Below are positions 23,778 through 32,718 of a stretch of 64,000 bases of DNA, piece by piece. The stretch's first letter is position 1; the number at the start of each line of letters is the position of its first letter. Both the position numbers and the translations under genes were made by a program. The notes below the pieces were generated by a model. It worked only from the letters and a program-made list of their open reading frames with translations. It searched no databases and was not told the DNA's origin. Source of the stretch: Litchfieldia sinesaloumensis (GTDB lineage: Bacteria > Bacillota > Bacilli > Bacillales > Bacillaceae_L); the NCBI RefSeq assembly GCF_900156865.1, contig NZ_LT732529.1, positions 3,260,057-3,324,056 on the forward strand. Reading direction: 5' to 3'.

Positions 23778-24119
23778 CTAGTTCTCAACTAGCTCTCTCG
23801 GTTTTCCACCAAGAAATTTCACGGAGTCTGCTAACACCTCAGTCACATATACTCTTTTTCCTTCGTTGTTCTGGTAATTTCTTGTTTGAATGCGCCCTGT
23901 CACACCAAGAATAGATCCCTTTTTACAATAGTTTGCTGTGTTTTCTGCTGTCTTTTGCCAAAGCGTGCAATTGACAAAGTCTGTTTCAATAGACCCGGCA
24001 GCACTTTTAAAATTTCGGCTTACCGCAAGTGTCACATGAGCTACCGCTTTACCTTCTTGGGTGTAACGCAAATCGGGATCCTTTGTTAGTCTTCCGACTA
24101 AAATTACTTGATTCATCAT
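23778..24119 (-). CDS. ssbB: Single-stranded DNA-binding protein, SsbB type
   Basis: The product is 113 residues: an OB fold ([62 protein letters not shown]) without the acidic C-terminal tail of SsbA. That length matches B. subtilis SsbB (YwpH), used in natural transformation. ATG 24119 lies 8 bp after GGAGG; upstream codons in the frame are ignored. It stands next to ywpF, as in B. subtilis, and not between rpsF and rpsR. Confidence 0.92.
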   Translation of the reverse strand: MMNQVILVGRLTKDPDLRYTQEGKAVAHVTLAVSRNFKSAAGSIETDFVNCTLWQKTAENTANYCKKGSILGVTGRIQTRNYQNNEGKRVYVTEVLADSVKFLGGKPRELVEN

Positions 24120-24153
24120 TATTTTTACCTCCTCAGTTAAATGTAACAAGGCC

Positions 24154-24182
24154 ATCATACTTCACGATTCGACAACTGTAAA
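24154..24182 (-). promoter_or_regulatory. Promoter of ssbB, possible ComK box upstream
   Basis: On the minus strand TTTACA (24182-24177) and TATGAT (24159-24154) are 17 bp apart. Six bp upstream lies the palindrome GAAAATGGATTTTC, close to but one base shorter than the ComK half-site AAAA-N5-TTTT. Competence control is inferred. Confidence 0.5.
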
Positions 24183-24415
24183 ATCAAGGAAAATCCATTT
24201 TCATTGTGCTGTTTTCCATAAAAATTAAGTATCCATGTGTTGCTTTTCAGTTTTAAAATAAAAGTTTCAAACATCTCATTTTTATCTACAATTCTGCATT
24301 TTTTTCAGATAAGGAATCTGATTCATTTTCACAACTACTCCATATAATATATAGGATATATGCTATAATTTAACTATCTCTTGTAGTACGAATGGAATAT
24401 AAGGAGGTCAGATGT

Positions 24416-24853
24416 TTGAAAACGTTTAAGCTGGTATCACTTGTGGTTCTTCACGATGATGAACAACCGGGTCGTGTTGAGGAAATTCCGTTAATGGATG
24501 GACTGATTATCAATAGGGAAGATGGGGAAAATCGTTGGATCGTAGAGGCTTTTATTGAAAAACCATATAAGGATATTTTTGAAAAAGCACATCAATCCAA
24601 TGAGGAAATAAATCTCCAAGTCACCATTTCAAAGAAATCAAATGAGCCTGCCTCCTTATTGGGTACCGTTAAAATCATCAAAGAGATGGAGAATAGTGTA
24701 AGTGTCTTAATGGACGGAAAAATAGTGACAAACAGACTAAATATGGCCGAGGTTGTACTTACCGACCTTATTAAACAAGGCTTACAAGGTGACAACCTTC
24801 TTTCTGCCTTTAAAACGAGACTAGAAGACAAGAAAAAACCTATACAGAATTAA
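24416..24853 (+). CDS. ywpF: YwpF-like protein
   Basis: The 145-residue protein starts MKTFKLVSLVVLHDDEQPG at TTG 24416, 8 bp after AAGGAGG. The longer frame from 24392 places the Shine-Dalgarno within the coding region. The protein is soluble: a beta-rich first half (EIPLMDGLIINRED, WIVEAFIEKPY), then LQVTISKKSNEPASLLGTV and a helical end. It matches YwpF of B. subtilis, of unknown role, in sequence feel and location. Confidence 0.85.
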   Translation: MKTFKLVSLVVLHDDEQPGRVEEIPLMDGLIINREDGENRWIVEAFIEKPYKDIFEKAHQSNEEINLQVTISKKSNEPASLLGTVKIIKEMENSVSVLMDGKIVTNRLNMAEVVLTDLIKQGLQGDNLLSAFKTRLEDKKKPIQN

Positions 24854-24883
24854 AAAAGGCAGGATTATCTCCCGCCTTTTTTA
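24851..24883. terminator. Bidirectional terminator between ywpF and the lipoprotein gene
   Basis: AAAAAAGGC.GGA pairs with TCC.GCCTTTTTT (one mismatch), serving both convergent genes. Confidence 0.85.
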
Positions 24884-24895
24884 AATGGCTGAGGC

Positions 24896-25240
24896 TTACT
24901 GGCCTCCACCAGCACCGCCAGTGCCACCGTTATCTCCACCTGTGCCACCGCCAGGGTTTGTTTCGTCATCATTGTTGCCTAACTCGTCATTGTCGTCAGT
25001 GCCCATATCAAGGTCACCATCTTTATTGTCGTCTCCGATAATGTTTCCGTTACCGTCATCGCCTGGCACGACATCTTCTTCAGGAGTCACATCGTTATCC
25101 ATGTTTTCGTTGAAATCCTCACCGGGAGTTTCTAATCCATCATCTTCTGGAGGAGGATCTTGGTCATCAGCATTACAGCCTGTTACTAAAAACACGGCAA
25201 GGAGTGCTCCCACTAGCTTTAAGAACCATTTTTTGTTCAT
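24896..25240 (-). CDS. Small acidic lipoprotein
   Basis: The 114-residue product has a lipoprotein signal (MNKKWFLKLVGALLAVFLVTGC; lipobox VTGC, Cys 22). The mature part is disordered and acidic, with many Asp/Glu/Asn/Gly, and a C-terminal Gly-rich tail (NPGGGTGGDNGGTGGAGG). The ribosome binding site GAAAGGAG precedes the ATG. Asp-rich segments resemble cation-binding linkers, but no domain is recognised. It should be anchored outside the membrane. Confidence 0.85.
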   Translation of the reverse strand: MNKKWFLKLVGALLAVFLVTGCNADDQDPPPEDDGLETPGEDFNENMDNDVTPEEDVVPGDDGNGNIIGDDNKDGDLDMGTDDNDELGNNDDETNPGGGTGGDNGGTGGAGGGQ

Positions 25241-25350
25241 TGCATATTCTCCTTTCTGCTTTCTTCTAAGTATTGTTTCGACCTACTCGGTCTTTGCTTA
25301 GCATTCCCCGAAGATTACAAATGTATCAAAAAAATTACAAATTAGAGAAT

Positions 25351-25383
25351 AAAAAAACCAGATGGGTTTCTCCATCCGGTTTA
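25351..25383 (-). terminator. Intrinsic terminator of fabZ
   Basis: On the minus strand AAACCGGATGG and CCCATCTGGTTT form a stem followed by a T run, directly after the fabZ stop. Confidence 0.85.
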
Positions 25384-25391
25384 GACTTTCG

Positions 25392-25826
25392 TTATTCCGT
25401 TTTTTCACCTAGTGCAAACATAATTTCCGTTTCACACACAAGTTCCCCGTCAACGGTTGCAGTTCCTTTTCCTTTTCCAATTGACCCTCGTAGGCGTGTG
25501 ATTTCCACTTCCAGGCGAAGTTGGTCACCAGGGACGACTTGTTTTTTAAAGCGGCAGTTATCAATTCCAGCAAAGAAAGCAAGTCTACCCTTGTTCTCTT
25601 CCTTAGATAACATCGCAACGGCACCAACCTGAGCCAATGCTTCAACAATTAACACACCCGGCATTACTGGGTAGTCAGGGAAGTGTCCATTGAAGAACTC
25701 TTCATTTGCTGTCACATTTTTAATGCCAAGCGCGCGCTTGCCCTCTTCCATTTCTAAAATTCGATCAACCAATAAAAACGGATAACGATGCGGAATAATT
25801 TCCTTTATTTGATTAATATCGTACAT
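25392..25826 (-). CDS. fabZ: 3-hydroxyacyl-[acyl-carrier-protein] dehydratase FabZ
   Basis: The 144-residue hot-dog enzyme dehydrates 3-hydroxyacyl-ACP in fatty-acid elongation. The catalytic His is in [13 protein letters not shown] and the Glu in [25 protein letters not shown] is the conserved loop between. ATG 25826 follows AGAGGAGGAATTTG. It has its own terminator. Its place near flhP-flhO-mbl is the same as in B. subtilis. Confidence 0.97.
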   Translation of the reverse strand: MYDINQIKEIIPHRYPFLLVDRILEMEEGKRALGIKNVTANEEFFNGHFPDYPVMPGVLIVEALAQVGAVAMLSKEENKGRLAFFAGIDNCRFKKQVVPGDQLRLEVEITRLRGSIGKGKGTATVDGELVCETEIMFALGEKTE

Positions 25827-25933
25827 CTTTTACAAATTCCTCCTCTATGTATAAGTGGAACAACTAATGCCTATTATAATACAAGTATTAGTGGAATTGT
25901 AAACATCGCCTTAATTCGCCCGTTTATATAAAT

Positions 25934-25958
25934 AAAAAAAGAAGGCATTCGCCCTCTA
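25934..25958 (-). terminator. Intrinsic terminator of the 98-codon gene
   Basis: On the minus strand AGAGGGC-GAAT-GCCTTCT is followed by six to seven T. Confidence 0.75.
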
Positions 25959-26252
25959 TTTTTCAGCATCTTTATTTACAATATCAATAATATGCTGCCA
26001 TGTTTCTTTTTTCAAGGCATCGCCCGGCTCACCATCTCCAATGACTCCGTAACCTACAACCAAACCAATCAAAATACTGGCAGCAAAAAGAACAACGACG
26101 AGTAGAAGTCGTATCCAAATCGGAATTAAACGAATTCGAATTTTTCCTTCGCGTTTCTTTTTAGGTTCTTTTTCTGTATTCTTTTGTTCATCGCGCGATT
26201 TACGGAAGTCTTCACGCGATTTTACTTGTGTATTGTTAAGTTCACTAGTCAC
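25956..26252 (-). CDS. EpuA/'RpoE-like beta' family small membrane protein
   Basis: The 98-residue product has a charged Lys/Glu-rich N-terminus (about 1-43), the motif IRLIPIWIRLLLVVVLF leading into one membrane segment (about 47-70), and GYGVIGDGEPGDALKKETWQHI outside in parts. This pattern is that of EpuA-type proteins, often annotated in Bacillus as 'DNA-directed RNA polymerase subunit beta' for historical reasons. There is no polymerase domain here. The start is GTG 26252 after GGAGTAAT. It lies just downstream of flhP. Function unknown. Confidence 0.85.
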   Translation of the reverse strand: MTSELNNTQVKSREDFRKSRDEQKNTEKEPKKKREGKIRIRLIPIWIRLLLVVVLFAASILIGLVVGYGVIGDGEPGDALKKETWQHIIDIVNKDAEK

Positions 26253-26356
26253 TGAGATTACTCCTTATCCTTTGGGGTGTACCGAAGTCTGCCTACTCTT
26301 TTATTTTATAGTATCCCGTAGGTTTGTCATTTTATCAATTGTTAACATGCACTTTT

Positions 26357-27199
26357 CTATCGTATCCCATTTACAAGACCCATCATTTGGTCTGAAATGG
26401 AGATTGATTTTGCGTTAAACTGGTATGACCTTTGGGTTAACATGAGGTCTGACATTTCGGTTGATAAGTCAACATTGGACTGTTCGAGCGCTCTTTGTTG
26501 AATACTTACCTGTTCGCGCAAGTCACCTTGAAGGGCAACAAACACATCCTCTTCAGCAATATTAAGTGCAGCTAAATCAGGCAAAGCAAATTGATTTTGG
26601 CCAACTGCCTGTAGAAGCTGTGGCTTATTAATCTGAACAACGGATAATGTAAACAGTTGAGGAGCACCAGCCTCAGGTACTACCGACAACTCTCCATTTG
26701 CTGAGATTTGTATCTCCTTAATATCATCAACGAACACGATGGGTTCTCCATCCTGATCTAAGACAGGATTTCCACCACTTGTCACAAGTGAGACTCGATT
26801 CGTTCCATCGTTAGTAGGTGATAAGTAGAGAGCACCATCCCTTGTAAAACGTGGAACCTGTACGCCATCCTCATCCACTAGCACTTGCAAAAATTGATTT
26901 TCCTTCGTAAAGGCAATATCAAGTTCACGGTCCGTTGTTTTGATCGCACCTTGAGTCATCATCATATTTGTAGATCCGAGCTTCGCACCAACTCCGACAC
27001 GAATTCCATTTGGGGTTAGACGACCTTCTTCTTGCGCATTAACAGGTTGGTTATTAAATTGTTGGGATAATAGCTCACTAAAGTTGACCTGGCGTTTTTT
27101 GTAGCCGGTCGTATCTACATTCGCTAAATTATGCCCTATTGTATCAATCTGCTTTTGCAGCTGACTCATCGTATTTGTAGCTGTAATCATCGAACGCAT
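26357..27199 (-). CDS. flhP: Flagellar hook-basal body protein FlhP (FlgG/FlgF family)
   Basis: The 280-residue rod-type protein has the N-terminal signature IDTIGHNLANVDTTGYKKR, a central beta domain, and the C-terminal flagellar motif NVDLSTEMSDLMLTQRSYQFNAKSI in parts. It is assembled outside the membrane into the rod or distal rod. It follows flhO by 67 bp; in between is a short fragment of a dispersed repeat. The mbl-flhO-flhP order matches B. subtilis. Confidence 0.93.
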   Translation of the reverse strand: MRSMITATNTMSQLQKQIDTIGHNLANVDTTGYKKRQVNFSELLSQQFNNQPVNAQEEGRLTPNGIRVGVGAKLGSTNMMMTQGAIKTTDRELDIAFTKENQFLQVLVDEDGVQVPRFTRDGALYLSPTNDGTNRVSLVTSGGNPVLDQDGEPIVFVDDIKEIQISANGELSVVPEAGAPQLFTLSVVQINKPQLLQAVGQNQFALPDLAALNIAEEDVFVALQGDLREQVSIQQRALEQSNVDLSTEMSDLMLTQRSYQFNAKSISISDQMMGLVNGIR

Positions 27200-27225
27200 C
27201 TATGTTCACCCCAACTTTTCTTTTT

Positions 27226-27252
27226 CAATGTCTAGCTCCAGGCGCCATCGGC
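27226..27252. repeat. Short fragment of a dispersed Bacillus repeat
   Basis: TGTCTAGCTCCAGGCGCC lies between flhO and flhP. It resembles the start of a repeat seen often in Bacillus intergenic DNA; recognised from memory. Confidence 0.4.
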
Positions 27253-27266
27253 ACGAGTACCATTTC

Positions 27267-28103
27267 TTATAATCTTCCAATCTCGTTAACCGCTTTGTCC
27301 ATACTCTTATCGTAGGCCTGAAGCACCTTTTGGTTAGCCTCGAATGCACGGTATGCTGTCATCATTTCTGTCATTGCTTGAGCAACATCAACATTAGAAC
27401 CTTCGAGAAATCCTTGTTTTAATGTATAAGAAACCTCTGGATTTGCATCTGCATTTGGCAGTTGGGCACCATCGTTCGTGCGATATAAACCATTTCCTTC
27501 TTTGATTAGGTTCAATGGATTTTCTGAGAAGGCAATTCCTAGTCTTGTTTCAGCTTGACCACCGATAAGAACACTACCATCCGCATTCACTTCAAACTGA
27601 TCTCCACCAACCAGAATTCGATTTCCAGCCTCATTGAGAACATGGAATCCTTCATTTGTTGTTAGGTAACCAGCTGGATCGACTGTGAAGTTTCCGTTTC
27701 GCGTGTATCGGATATCACCATTTGCATTTTGGACACTAAAAAATAAAGAACCCGGTCTGTTGGTTTCAGGATTGATCGGCAGATAGCCATCTACCAATGC
27801 TACATCTGTAGCAAGTCCAGTTTCGCGAATGTCTCCTTGCTTAAACAGCGGCGTCATTTCCTGCATGTATACACCTGTATTTAGACCACCTATGCCATTT
27901 GCAGTACGAAGAGTGCCTCCATTTTTAGCTGGACTCTTCTCACCTTCTAAACGCTGCATTAGCATTTCAGGAAAGGCACGTAAAGAACCTTGGTCCACTT
28001 TGTAGCCAGGTGTATTAGCATTTGCTATATTGTTGGTTAACATTTCTGTACGACGTTGCTGCGAGAGCATTCCAGCTGCTGCAGAATAAAATCCACGTAA
28101 CAT
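27267..28103 (-). CDS. flhO: Flagellar hook-basal body protein FlhO (FlgG/FlgF family)
   Basis: The 278-residue product begins MLRGFYSAAAGMLSQQRR and has the rod signature LTNNIANANTPGYKVDQ and the C-terminal NVDVAQAMTEMMTAYRAFEANQK in parts. It is a paralogue of the adjacent flhP product; both should be rod proteins exported by the flagellar type III system. It lies downstream of mbl with about 150 bp between. Confidence 0.93.
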   Translation of the reverse strand: MLRGFYSAAAGMLSQQRRTEMLTNNIANANTPGYKVDQGSLRAFPEMLMQRLEGEKSPAKNGGTLRTANGIGGLNTGVYMQEMTPLFKQGDIRETGLATDVALVDGYLPINPETNRPGSLFFSVQNANGDIRYTRNGNFTVDPAGYLTTNEGFHVLNEAGNRILVGGDQFEVNADGSVLIGGQAETRLGIAFSENPLNLIKEGNGLYRTNDGAQLPNADANPEVSYTLKQGFLEGSNVDVAQAMTEMMTAYRAFEANQKVLQAYDKSMDKAVNEIGRL

Positions 28104-28256
28104 GAACTCACCTCATTTTTTCCGAATCCAAACATATCTACTTTTAATTATAGTAGGAATTACCCATTTCTTCATCTGTAAATTTTAGCCACATTCAAAA
28201 AAATTTGTGAAAGTGGGAAAGGACCTACCATTTTGGAGAGGTCCTCATTTGTATAT

Positions 28257-29258
28257 TTAGACTAATTTCCTACGTGGAAGCTTGTCCAGATTTTCAAGCA
28301 TAACGCCTGTTCCGATTGCTACGCACTCCATTGGGTTTTCAGCAATTAACACCGGTACGCGTAATTCTTCAGCTAATAGCTGATCGATTCCGTGTAGAAG
28401 TGCACCACCACCCGTTAATATGACCCCACGGTCAATGATATCCGCAGAAAGTTCAGGCGGAGTTCTTTCAAGTACACTTTTCGCAGCTTGTACAATTGCT
28501 GAAACCGGTTCGCGCAATGCTTTTTCAATTTCAGCAGATTTGATGGTAAGTGTACGTGGTAAGCCCGTAACCATATCACGACCACGAATATCGATTTCCT
28601 CATGACGCGAGTCTTGGAAAACAGTCGCCACTTGAATCTTAATGTTTTCAGCTGTTCTTTCACCAATTAAAAGCTTGTACTCTCGCTTAATGTAGCTTAG
28701 GATTTCGGCATCAAAAGTGTCTCCAGCCATTTTAATTGAAGAGGCGGTGACGATATCACCCATTGATAATACAGCTACATCTGTAGTACCACCGCCAATA
28801 TCAACTACCATATTTCCGCTTGGTTGGAAAATGTCCATACCTGCTCCAATCGCAGCCACTTTAGGTTCTTCTTCAAGATAAATTTTCTTACCACCGCTTT
28901 TTTCAGCAGCTTCCTTGATTGCTTTCTGTTCAACAGATGTGATATTTGTTGGACAACAAATCAGGATTCTTGGCTTAGAAAGGAATCCTTTTACATTTAA
29001 CTTATTGATAAAATGCTTAAGCATTGCCTCTGTAACATCAAAGTCTGCAATAACTCCGTCTTTTAACGGTCGAATCGCAACGATGTTTCCAGGTGTACGC
29101 CCTACCATGCGTCTGGCTTCTTCACCTACTGCTAAGACCTTGCCTGTGTTTTTATCTAACGCCACAACAGATGGCTCATTCAATACAATTCCTTTACCTT
29201 TTACGTGAATAAGTACGTTCGCAGTTCCTAGATCGATACCGATATCTCTAGCTAACAT
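28257..29258 (-). CDS. mbl: MreB-like cell-shape protein Mbl
   Basis: The 333-residue actin homologue directs lateral wall synthesis. Visible motifs are phosphate 1 IGIDLGTANVLIH, phosphate 2 VVDIGGGTTDVAVLS and the adenosine motif VILTGGGALLHGID. The sequence MLARDIGIDLGTANVL at the start and the end LDKLPRRKLV are those of Mbl, not MreB or MreBH. It lies downstream of spoIIID, as in B. subtilis. ATG 29258 follows GGAGGAAAG. Confidence 0.96.
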   Translation of the reverse strand: MLARDIGIDLGTANVLIHVKGKGIVLNEPSVVALDKNTGKVLAVGEEARRMVGRTPGNIVAIRPLKDGVIADFDVTEAMLKHFINKLNVKGFLSKPRILICCPTNITSVEQKAIKEAAEKSGGKKIYLEEEPKVAAIGAGMDIFQPSGNMVVDIGGGTTDVAVLSMGDIVTASSIKMAGDTFDAEILSYIKREYKLLIGERTAENIKIQVATVFQDSRHEEIDIRGRDMVTGLPRTLTIKSAEIEKALREPVSAIVQAAKSVLERTPPELSADIIDRGVILTGGGALLHGIDQLLAEELRVPVLIAENPMECVAIGTGVMLENLDKLPRRKLV

Positions 29259-29406
29259 TTGAGTAACTTTCCTCCTTGCATTTTAGACACAAATGCACAT
29301 ATTTTCCTAATAATATATTGTATCACAAAATGACATTTAAAATAGTATTTTTGTAATTTTTTTGTAGGAAAATGTCGTTATTTATAGGAGGAAAGTCACA
29401 TTCATG

Positions 29407-29682
29407 TTATTTCACTGGTTCTTCTTGTAATTCTTCTTCTTTTCGATACTTAAGTTTTGTAGCTTCTCCACCCCGTAAATGTCGAATTGATTTATGGTAA
29501 TCAAGGATTTCTTTTACTTCATTTGCCAGTTCGGGATTGATTTCAGGTAGCCTTTCAGTTAAATCTTTATGGACAGTACTTTTGGAAACGCCAAATTCCT
29601 TCGCAATGACGCGAACTGTTTTTCTTGTCTCCACGATATACTTTCCAATCTTGATAGTTCGTTCTTTGATGTAATCGTGCAC
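29407..29682 (-). CDS. spoIIID: Sporulation transcription factor SpoIIID
   Basis: The 91-residue DNA-binding protein acts in the mother cell during sporulation, downstream of sigma-E. The helix-turn-helix is in TVRVIAKEFGVSKSTVHKDL, followed by LPEINPELANEVKEILDYHK and RHLRGGEATKLKYR. GTG 29682 follows GGGAGG. It is followed by mbl. Confidence 0.97.
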   Translation of the reverse strand: MHDYIKERTIKIGKYIVETRKTVRVIAKEFGVSKSTVHKDLTERLPEINPELANEVKEILDYHKSIRHLRGGEATKLKYRKEEELQEEPVK

Positions 29683-29973
29683 ACTACTCGCCCTCCCTAT
29701 GTGGATGTGAGAAGTGTGAAATGAGACGCGTTATTGCTTCAACGAAGAAGTAGTAATATTATTTGAACACTATTCGTCATATGAATTGCTGGAACTTCGA
29801 AGACGGTTATACGCCCCCTCACCTCAAACACTCTCTTTGTTAGGTTTGTAACCATTTTATTAGCTTGGTTGAGGGATTATGCTATAAATGTCAAGAGGGA
29901 CAAGGCTTTTATCAAAATATTTTAAAAAATGGCTTGTTTTTCGTGCTTGGACAAGCAGAAAATCAGTTTTTCC

Positions 29974-30648
29974 TTAAAAAATTCGATTTTGATTCTCTGT
30001 GGCATGTAGGAGATCTCCCCATGTTCGTTTTCCACGGTTTAGGAATTGGTGGAGGAGCTCGACGAAAAGATGCGCGGTAGTTAGAGCATCTCCTGTCGCA
30101 GAATGCCGTTCGTATATCCGGGTTCCAAAGTTCATTGCGTACCTATGCAAATCTCTCATATCATATGACGGTGAAATACAGCCAATCAAATCCAATGTAT
30201 CGATAGTTGGCATTCGCACCAAGCGATAATTACTACGTTTCAGTTCACTCTTTAATGTTATTAGATCAAAAGAGACATAATGCCCAACAAGGCAGTTGCT
30301 ATTTTGACTTTTTATAAAATTGAAAAGTTCTGTGATTCCTTCAATTGATGGTGGTGCGTTTTCGACTTTTTCATCCGTAATTCCTGTCAATTCGATTATT
30401 TCCTGAGAAATTTGTCGGTTTGGGTTAACAAATGTATGAAATTGTTCCTTTTCGCAAACCTTTAAACCTTTTACTTGGACTGCTGCGATTTCAAGTAGAC
30501 GATCTACAGTTTTCACTTGGAATCCAGTCGTTTCTGTATCAAAAACTGTAAATGTAACCTCCTCTATTGGCGTTGACAACGGAATTTCCTGATGGAGCTG
30601 TTGGAACAGTGTTTTTTTTCCAAAGAACACGAACTCTACTCCTTTCAA
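29974..30648 (-). CDS. DnaQ-like 3'-5' exonuclease
   Basis: The 224-residue protein has the DEDDh exonuclease motifs: FTVFDTETTGF (Exo I), LVGHYVSFDLITLK (Exo II) and HSATGDALTTAHL (Exo III, His and Asp). It resembles the epsilon subunit of DNA polymerase III but is a stand-alone exonuclease. Its ATG overlaps the stop of the upstream cNMP/CBS/nucleotidyltransferase gene, so the two are coupled and linked to the symporter genes. The same pairing is seen near sodium/solute symporters in other bacteria. The physiological substrate is unknown. Confidence 0.92.
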   Translation of the reverse strand: MKGVEFVFFGKKTLFQQLHQEIPLSTPIEEVTFTVFDTETTGFQVKTVDRLLEIAAVQVKGLKVCEKEQFHTFVNPNRQISQEIIELTGITDEKVENAPPSIEGITELFNFIKSQNSNCLVGHYVSFDLITLKSELKRSNYRLVRMPTIDTLDLIGCISPSYDMRDLHRYAMNFGTRIYERHSATGDALTTAHLFVELLHQFLNRGKRTWGDLLHATENQNRIF

Positions 30649-32525
30649 ACTGCGAAATGCGCTTTTACTAGAGTTTGAATCTCTCTCAAAATTTTCACAC
30701 TAAGAATGAGTTCTTCTTTTTCCTTTGTCGATAAGTGTGAAAAATGAAGGATAGAAGTCAACTCCTCCTTATTTTTATGCTGTCGCCATCTTTGCTTCAC
30801 ATAAACACGTATCACCTCTGAAGCAGCAGACTTTATATCTTTTCCGAAATTCGGATTGAAGGCATTTTTCTCTACTAATCTATCAATCCTTTCAAAAGGA
30901 GTTCCAGAGATGATTCCATATTCCAATGAAAGGATTTGTAGACAATGATGGTACGGAAATAGAATTTCCTTTTTTATATCTAGTTGCTTACGGTCTAATT
31001 TAAACAAGGCACGAATTGGATGGTCTAACGAAGGAATTGATTTTTCGATTTCATGCAAACGGTATAGAAGGATTTTTGTTTGCTCTACTTCTTCATTAAG
31101 CCTCTCTTCAAATGTAACGTTTAGCCTTTCATCTCCATATAAGAATCGGAAGGAAAAGAAATTCTGTGCTAGTAGCATATTTTGATTTGTTGCCTTTACA
31201 CTCCATGTTCGAACCCGCCCCATCCATGTATCTAATGAGCCACGCCAGTCGGGATTACTCGCCATCATATCTCCTAAACAACGTGCAAATCCGGCCTCTT
31301 CTAATAAGTGAACGATTTCTTCTCCTAACTTTGAGAAATAATCATCTGCCTCAGAGGTACTAGCTTCATAGACCAGAAAATGATCTTGATCTGTTATTAG
31401 GAATTGCTCAGCACGCCCTGCGCTCCCCATTTGGTAAAAACAGAAAGCGCTAGGTGGCAGAAGATTATCCCGTTTTGAAATCTTCTCAATTGCCATATCA
31501 ATACATCTTTTGACAAGTCTGTCATACAGTTTCGTCACACTTCCGAGTACTTTAAAAATCGGTACGTCATCCTGCAACAATGCATCTACTACTTCGTAAA
31601 TGGCTGTTCTAATAGCCGGCAACGTAGAGAGAGTGGCACTTTCAATTGTTTTAATTGTTCGCATCATATTGTCCTTATTTTGGCGCAATACATCTGAAAG
31701 AGTGATAATCCCAACAACTTCGTCATTTTCAATGACTGGTAAATGCTTAACACCTTGTAAAATAAAGACTGAGAGTGCCTCATAACAATAGGCATATTTT
31801 GAAATCGTAACAGGGTTTACGGTCATTATCTCAGCGGCATGTAGGTTTCCACTTTTCTGTTCAGAGATGACTCTGGAAACAAAATCACGCTCTGTTATAA
31901 TTCCGAGAAACTTCTTTTCTTCCAAAACGAGAACGGAACTTGTATTGTTCTCTGTCATCTTTTTTGCTGCGGTGCTGATCGAGTCATTATACTCAACTGA
32001 GACAAGCTTTTTTGACATGAGTTCTTGAACTCTTCGAATGAGAGCACCATTTTTGTTTCCTTTTCTGGAGATTGAAACCTGTTCTGCTATGGTACTATAG
32101 ACTTCTCGTAACCGTATCGCGAGTTGAGTGAAGAGGTAGTGATGGAAGTTTGAATCATGAAGTCTCTCTTTAATCGCATGGTTTGGGATTATTAGACATT
32201 CTCCATCTTCTGTAGCAATTACACCAACCCGGTACTCAAAGTTCTGTTTTTGTTCTAAAAATAATTCTGCGATACTAGAAAGCCCGATTAACTCGCCTGG
32301 TTTTAAGATTTCAAGCACCTCTCGACTTTCAGCAGGACCAACAAATACTTCCGCAACGCCAGAAAGCAGCAGAAGTATCCCCTTCCGCTGCTCATTCGCC
32401 TGAAACAGTAAATCCGATTCAGTAAATGTTATTTCTTTACATAGGGATAGGAATTCCATACCTTCCTTCCTCGACAGCCCTTGAAAAAATGGATGTTCCT
32501 TCACCATTTCATATAGGCGCTCCAT
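30645..32525 (-). CDS. cNMP-binding / two CBS / DUF294 nucleotidyltransferase protein
   Basis: The 626-residue soluble protein has a cyclic-nucleotide-binding-like domain (about 10-130), two CBS domains (about 165-290; MTENNTSSVLVLEEKKFLGIITERDF and VKHLPVIENDEVVGIITLSDVL in parts), a DUF294 nucleotidyltransferase (about 310-450; GSAGRAEQFLITDQDHFLVYE in parts, with GSxGR and TDQD) and a C-terminal DUF294_C helical domain. This resembles GlnD-like nucleotidyltransferases. The ATG follows AGGAGGGG. Two-subunit VC_2705-type symporters are often encoded next to such a protein, so I infer control of symporter activity, possibly by ligand sensing or nucleotidylation. Confidence 0.92.
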   Translation of the reverse strand: MERLYEMVKEHPFFQGLSRKEGMEFLSLCKEITFTESDLLFQANEQRKGILLLLSGVAEVFVGPAESREVLEILKPGELIGLSSIAELFLEQKQNFEYRVGVIATEDGECLIIPNHAIKERLHDSNFHHYLFTQLAIRLREVYSTIAEQVSISRKGNKNGALIRRVQELMSKKLVSVEYNDSISTAAKKMTENNTSSVLVLEEKKFLGIITERDFVSRVISEQKSGNLHAAEIMTVNPVTISKYAYCYEALSVFILQGVKHLPVIENDEVVGIITLSDVLRQNKDNMMRTIKTIESATLSTLPAIRTAIYEVVDALLQDDVPIFKVLGSVTKLYDRLVKRCIDMAIEKISKRDNLLPPSAFCFYQMGSAGRAEQFLITDQDHFLVYEASTSEADDYFSKLGEEIVHLLEEAGFARCLGDMMASNPDWRGSLDTWMGRVRTWSVKATNQNMLLAQNFFSFRFLYGDERLNVTFEERLNEEVEQTKILLYRLHEIEKSIPSLDHPIRALFKLDRKQLDIKKEILFPYHHCLQILSLEYGIISGTPFERIDRLVEKNAFNPNFGKDIKSAASEVIRVYVKQRWRQHKNKEELTSILHFSHLSTKEKEELILSVKILREIQTLVKAHFAV

Positions 32526-32543
32526 GTTTTCCCCTCCTAATCA

Positions 32544-32676
32544 AATACGCTTTGGCGTATTTGCGCCCGATTTTTTTCGAGCATGTCTCGAAAAATTTCC
32601 GCTGAAAAATCGTGGCATCCGCCTGGGGCTTTAACGATAAAGTGCAGAAGCCTTGCTTCTGTACTCTATTGTTAAA
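32544..32676. other. Three successive hairpins between symporter and regulator genes
   Basis: The spacer holds AATACGC-TTTG-GCGTATT, then TTTTTCGAG-CATGT-CTCGAAAAA, then a 22-bp stem (32631-32676) that includes CAGAAGC-CTT-GCTTCTG, with only a few wobbles or mismatches. No T run gives a clear terminator. It could be a processing or attenuation region, or an inserted palindromic repeat. Confidence 0.6.
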
Positions 32677-32718
32677 CGGTCCTACAGGATATCCCCATAG
32701 AACCGTTAATCATTTATT

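Noticed and set aside
24885-25301. 138-residue Pro/Ser-rich plus-strand frame
   Set aside because: It is antisense to the acidic lipoprotein gene, whose lipobox and ribosome binding site are clear.
25956-26252. RNA polymerase beta subunit
   Set aside because: The family is often labelled that way, but the 98-residue protein is a one-helix membrane protein with no polymerase motif.
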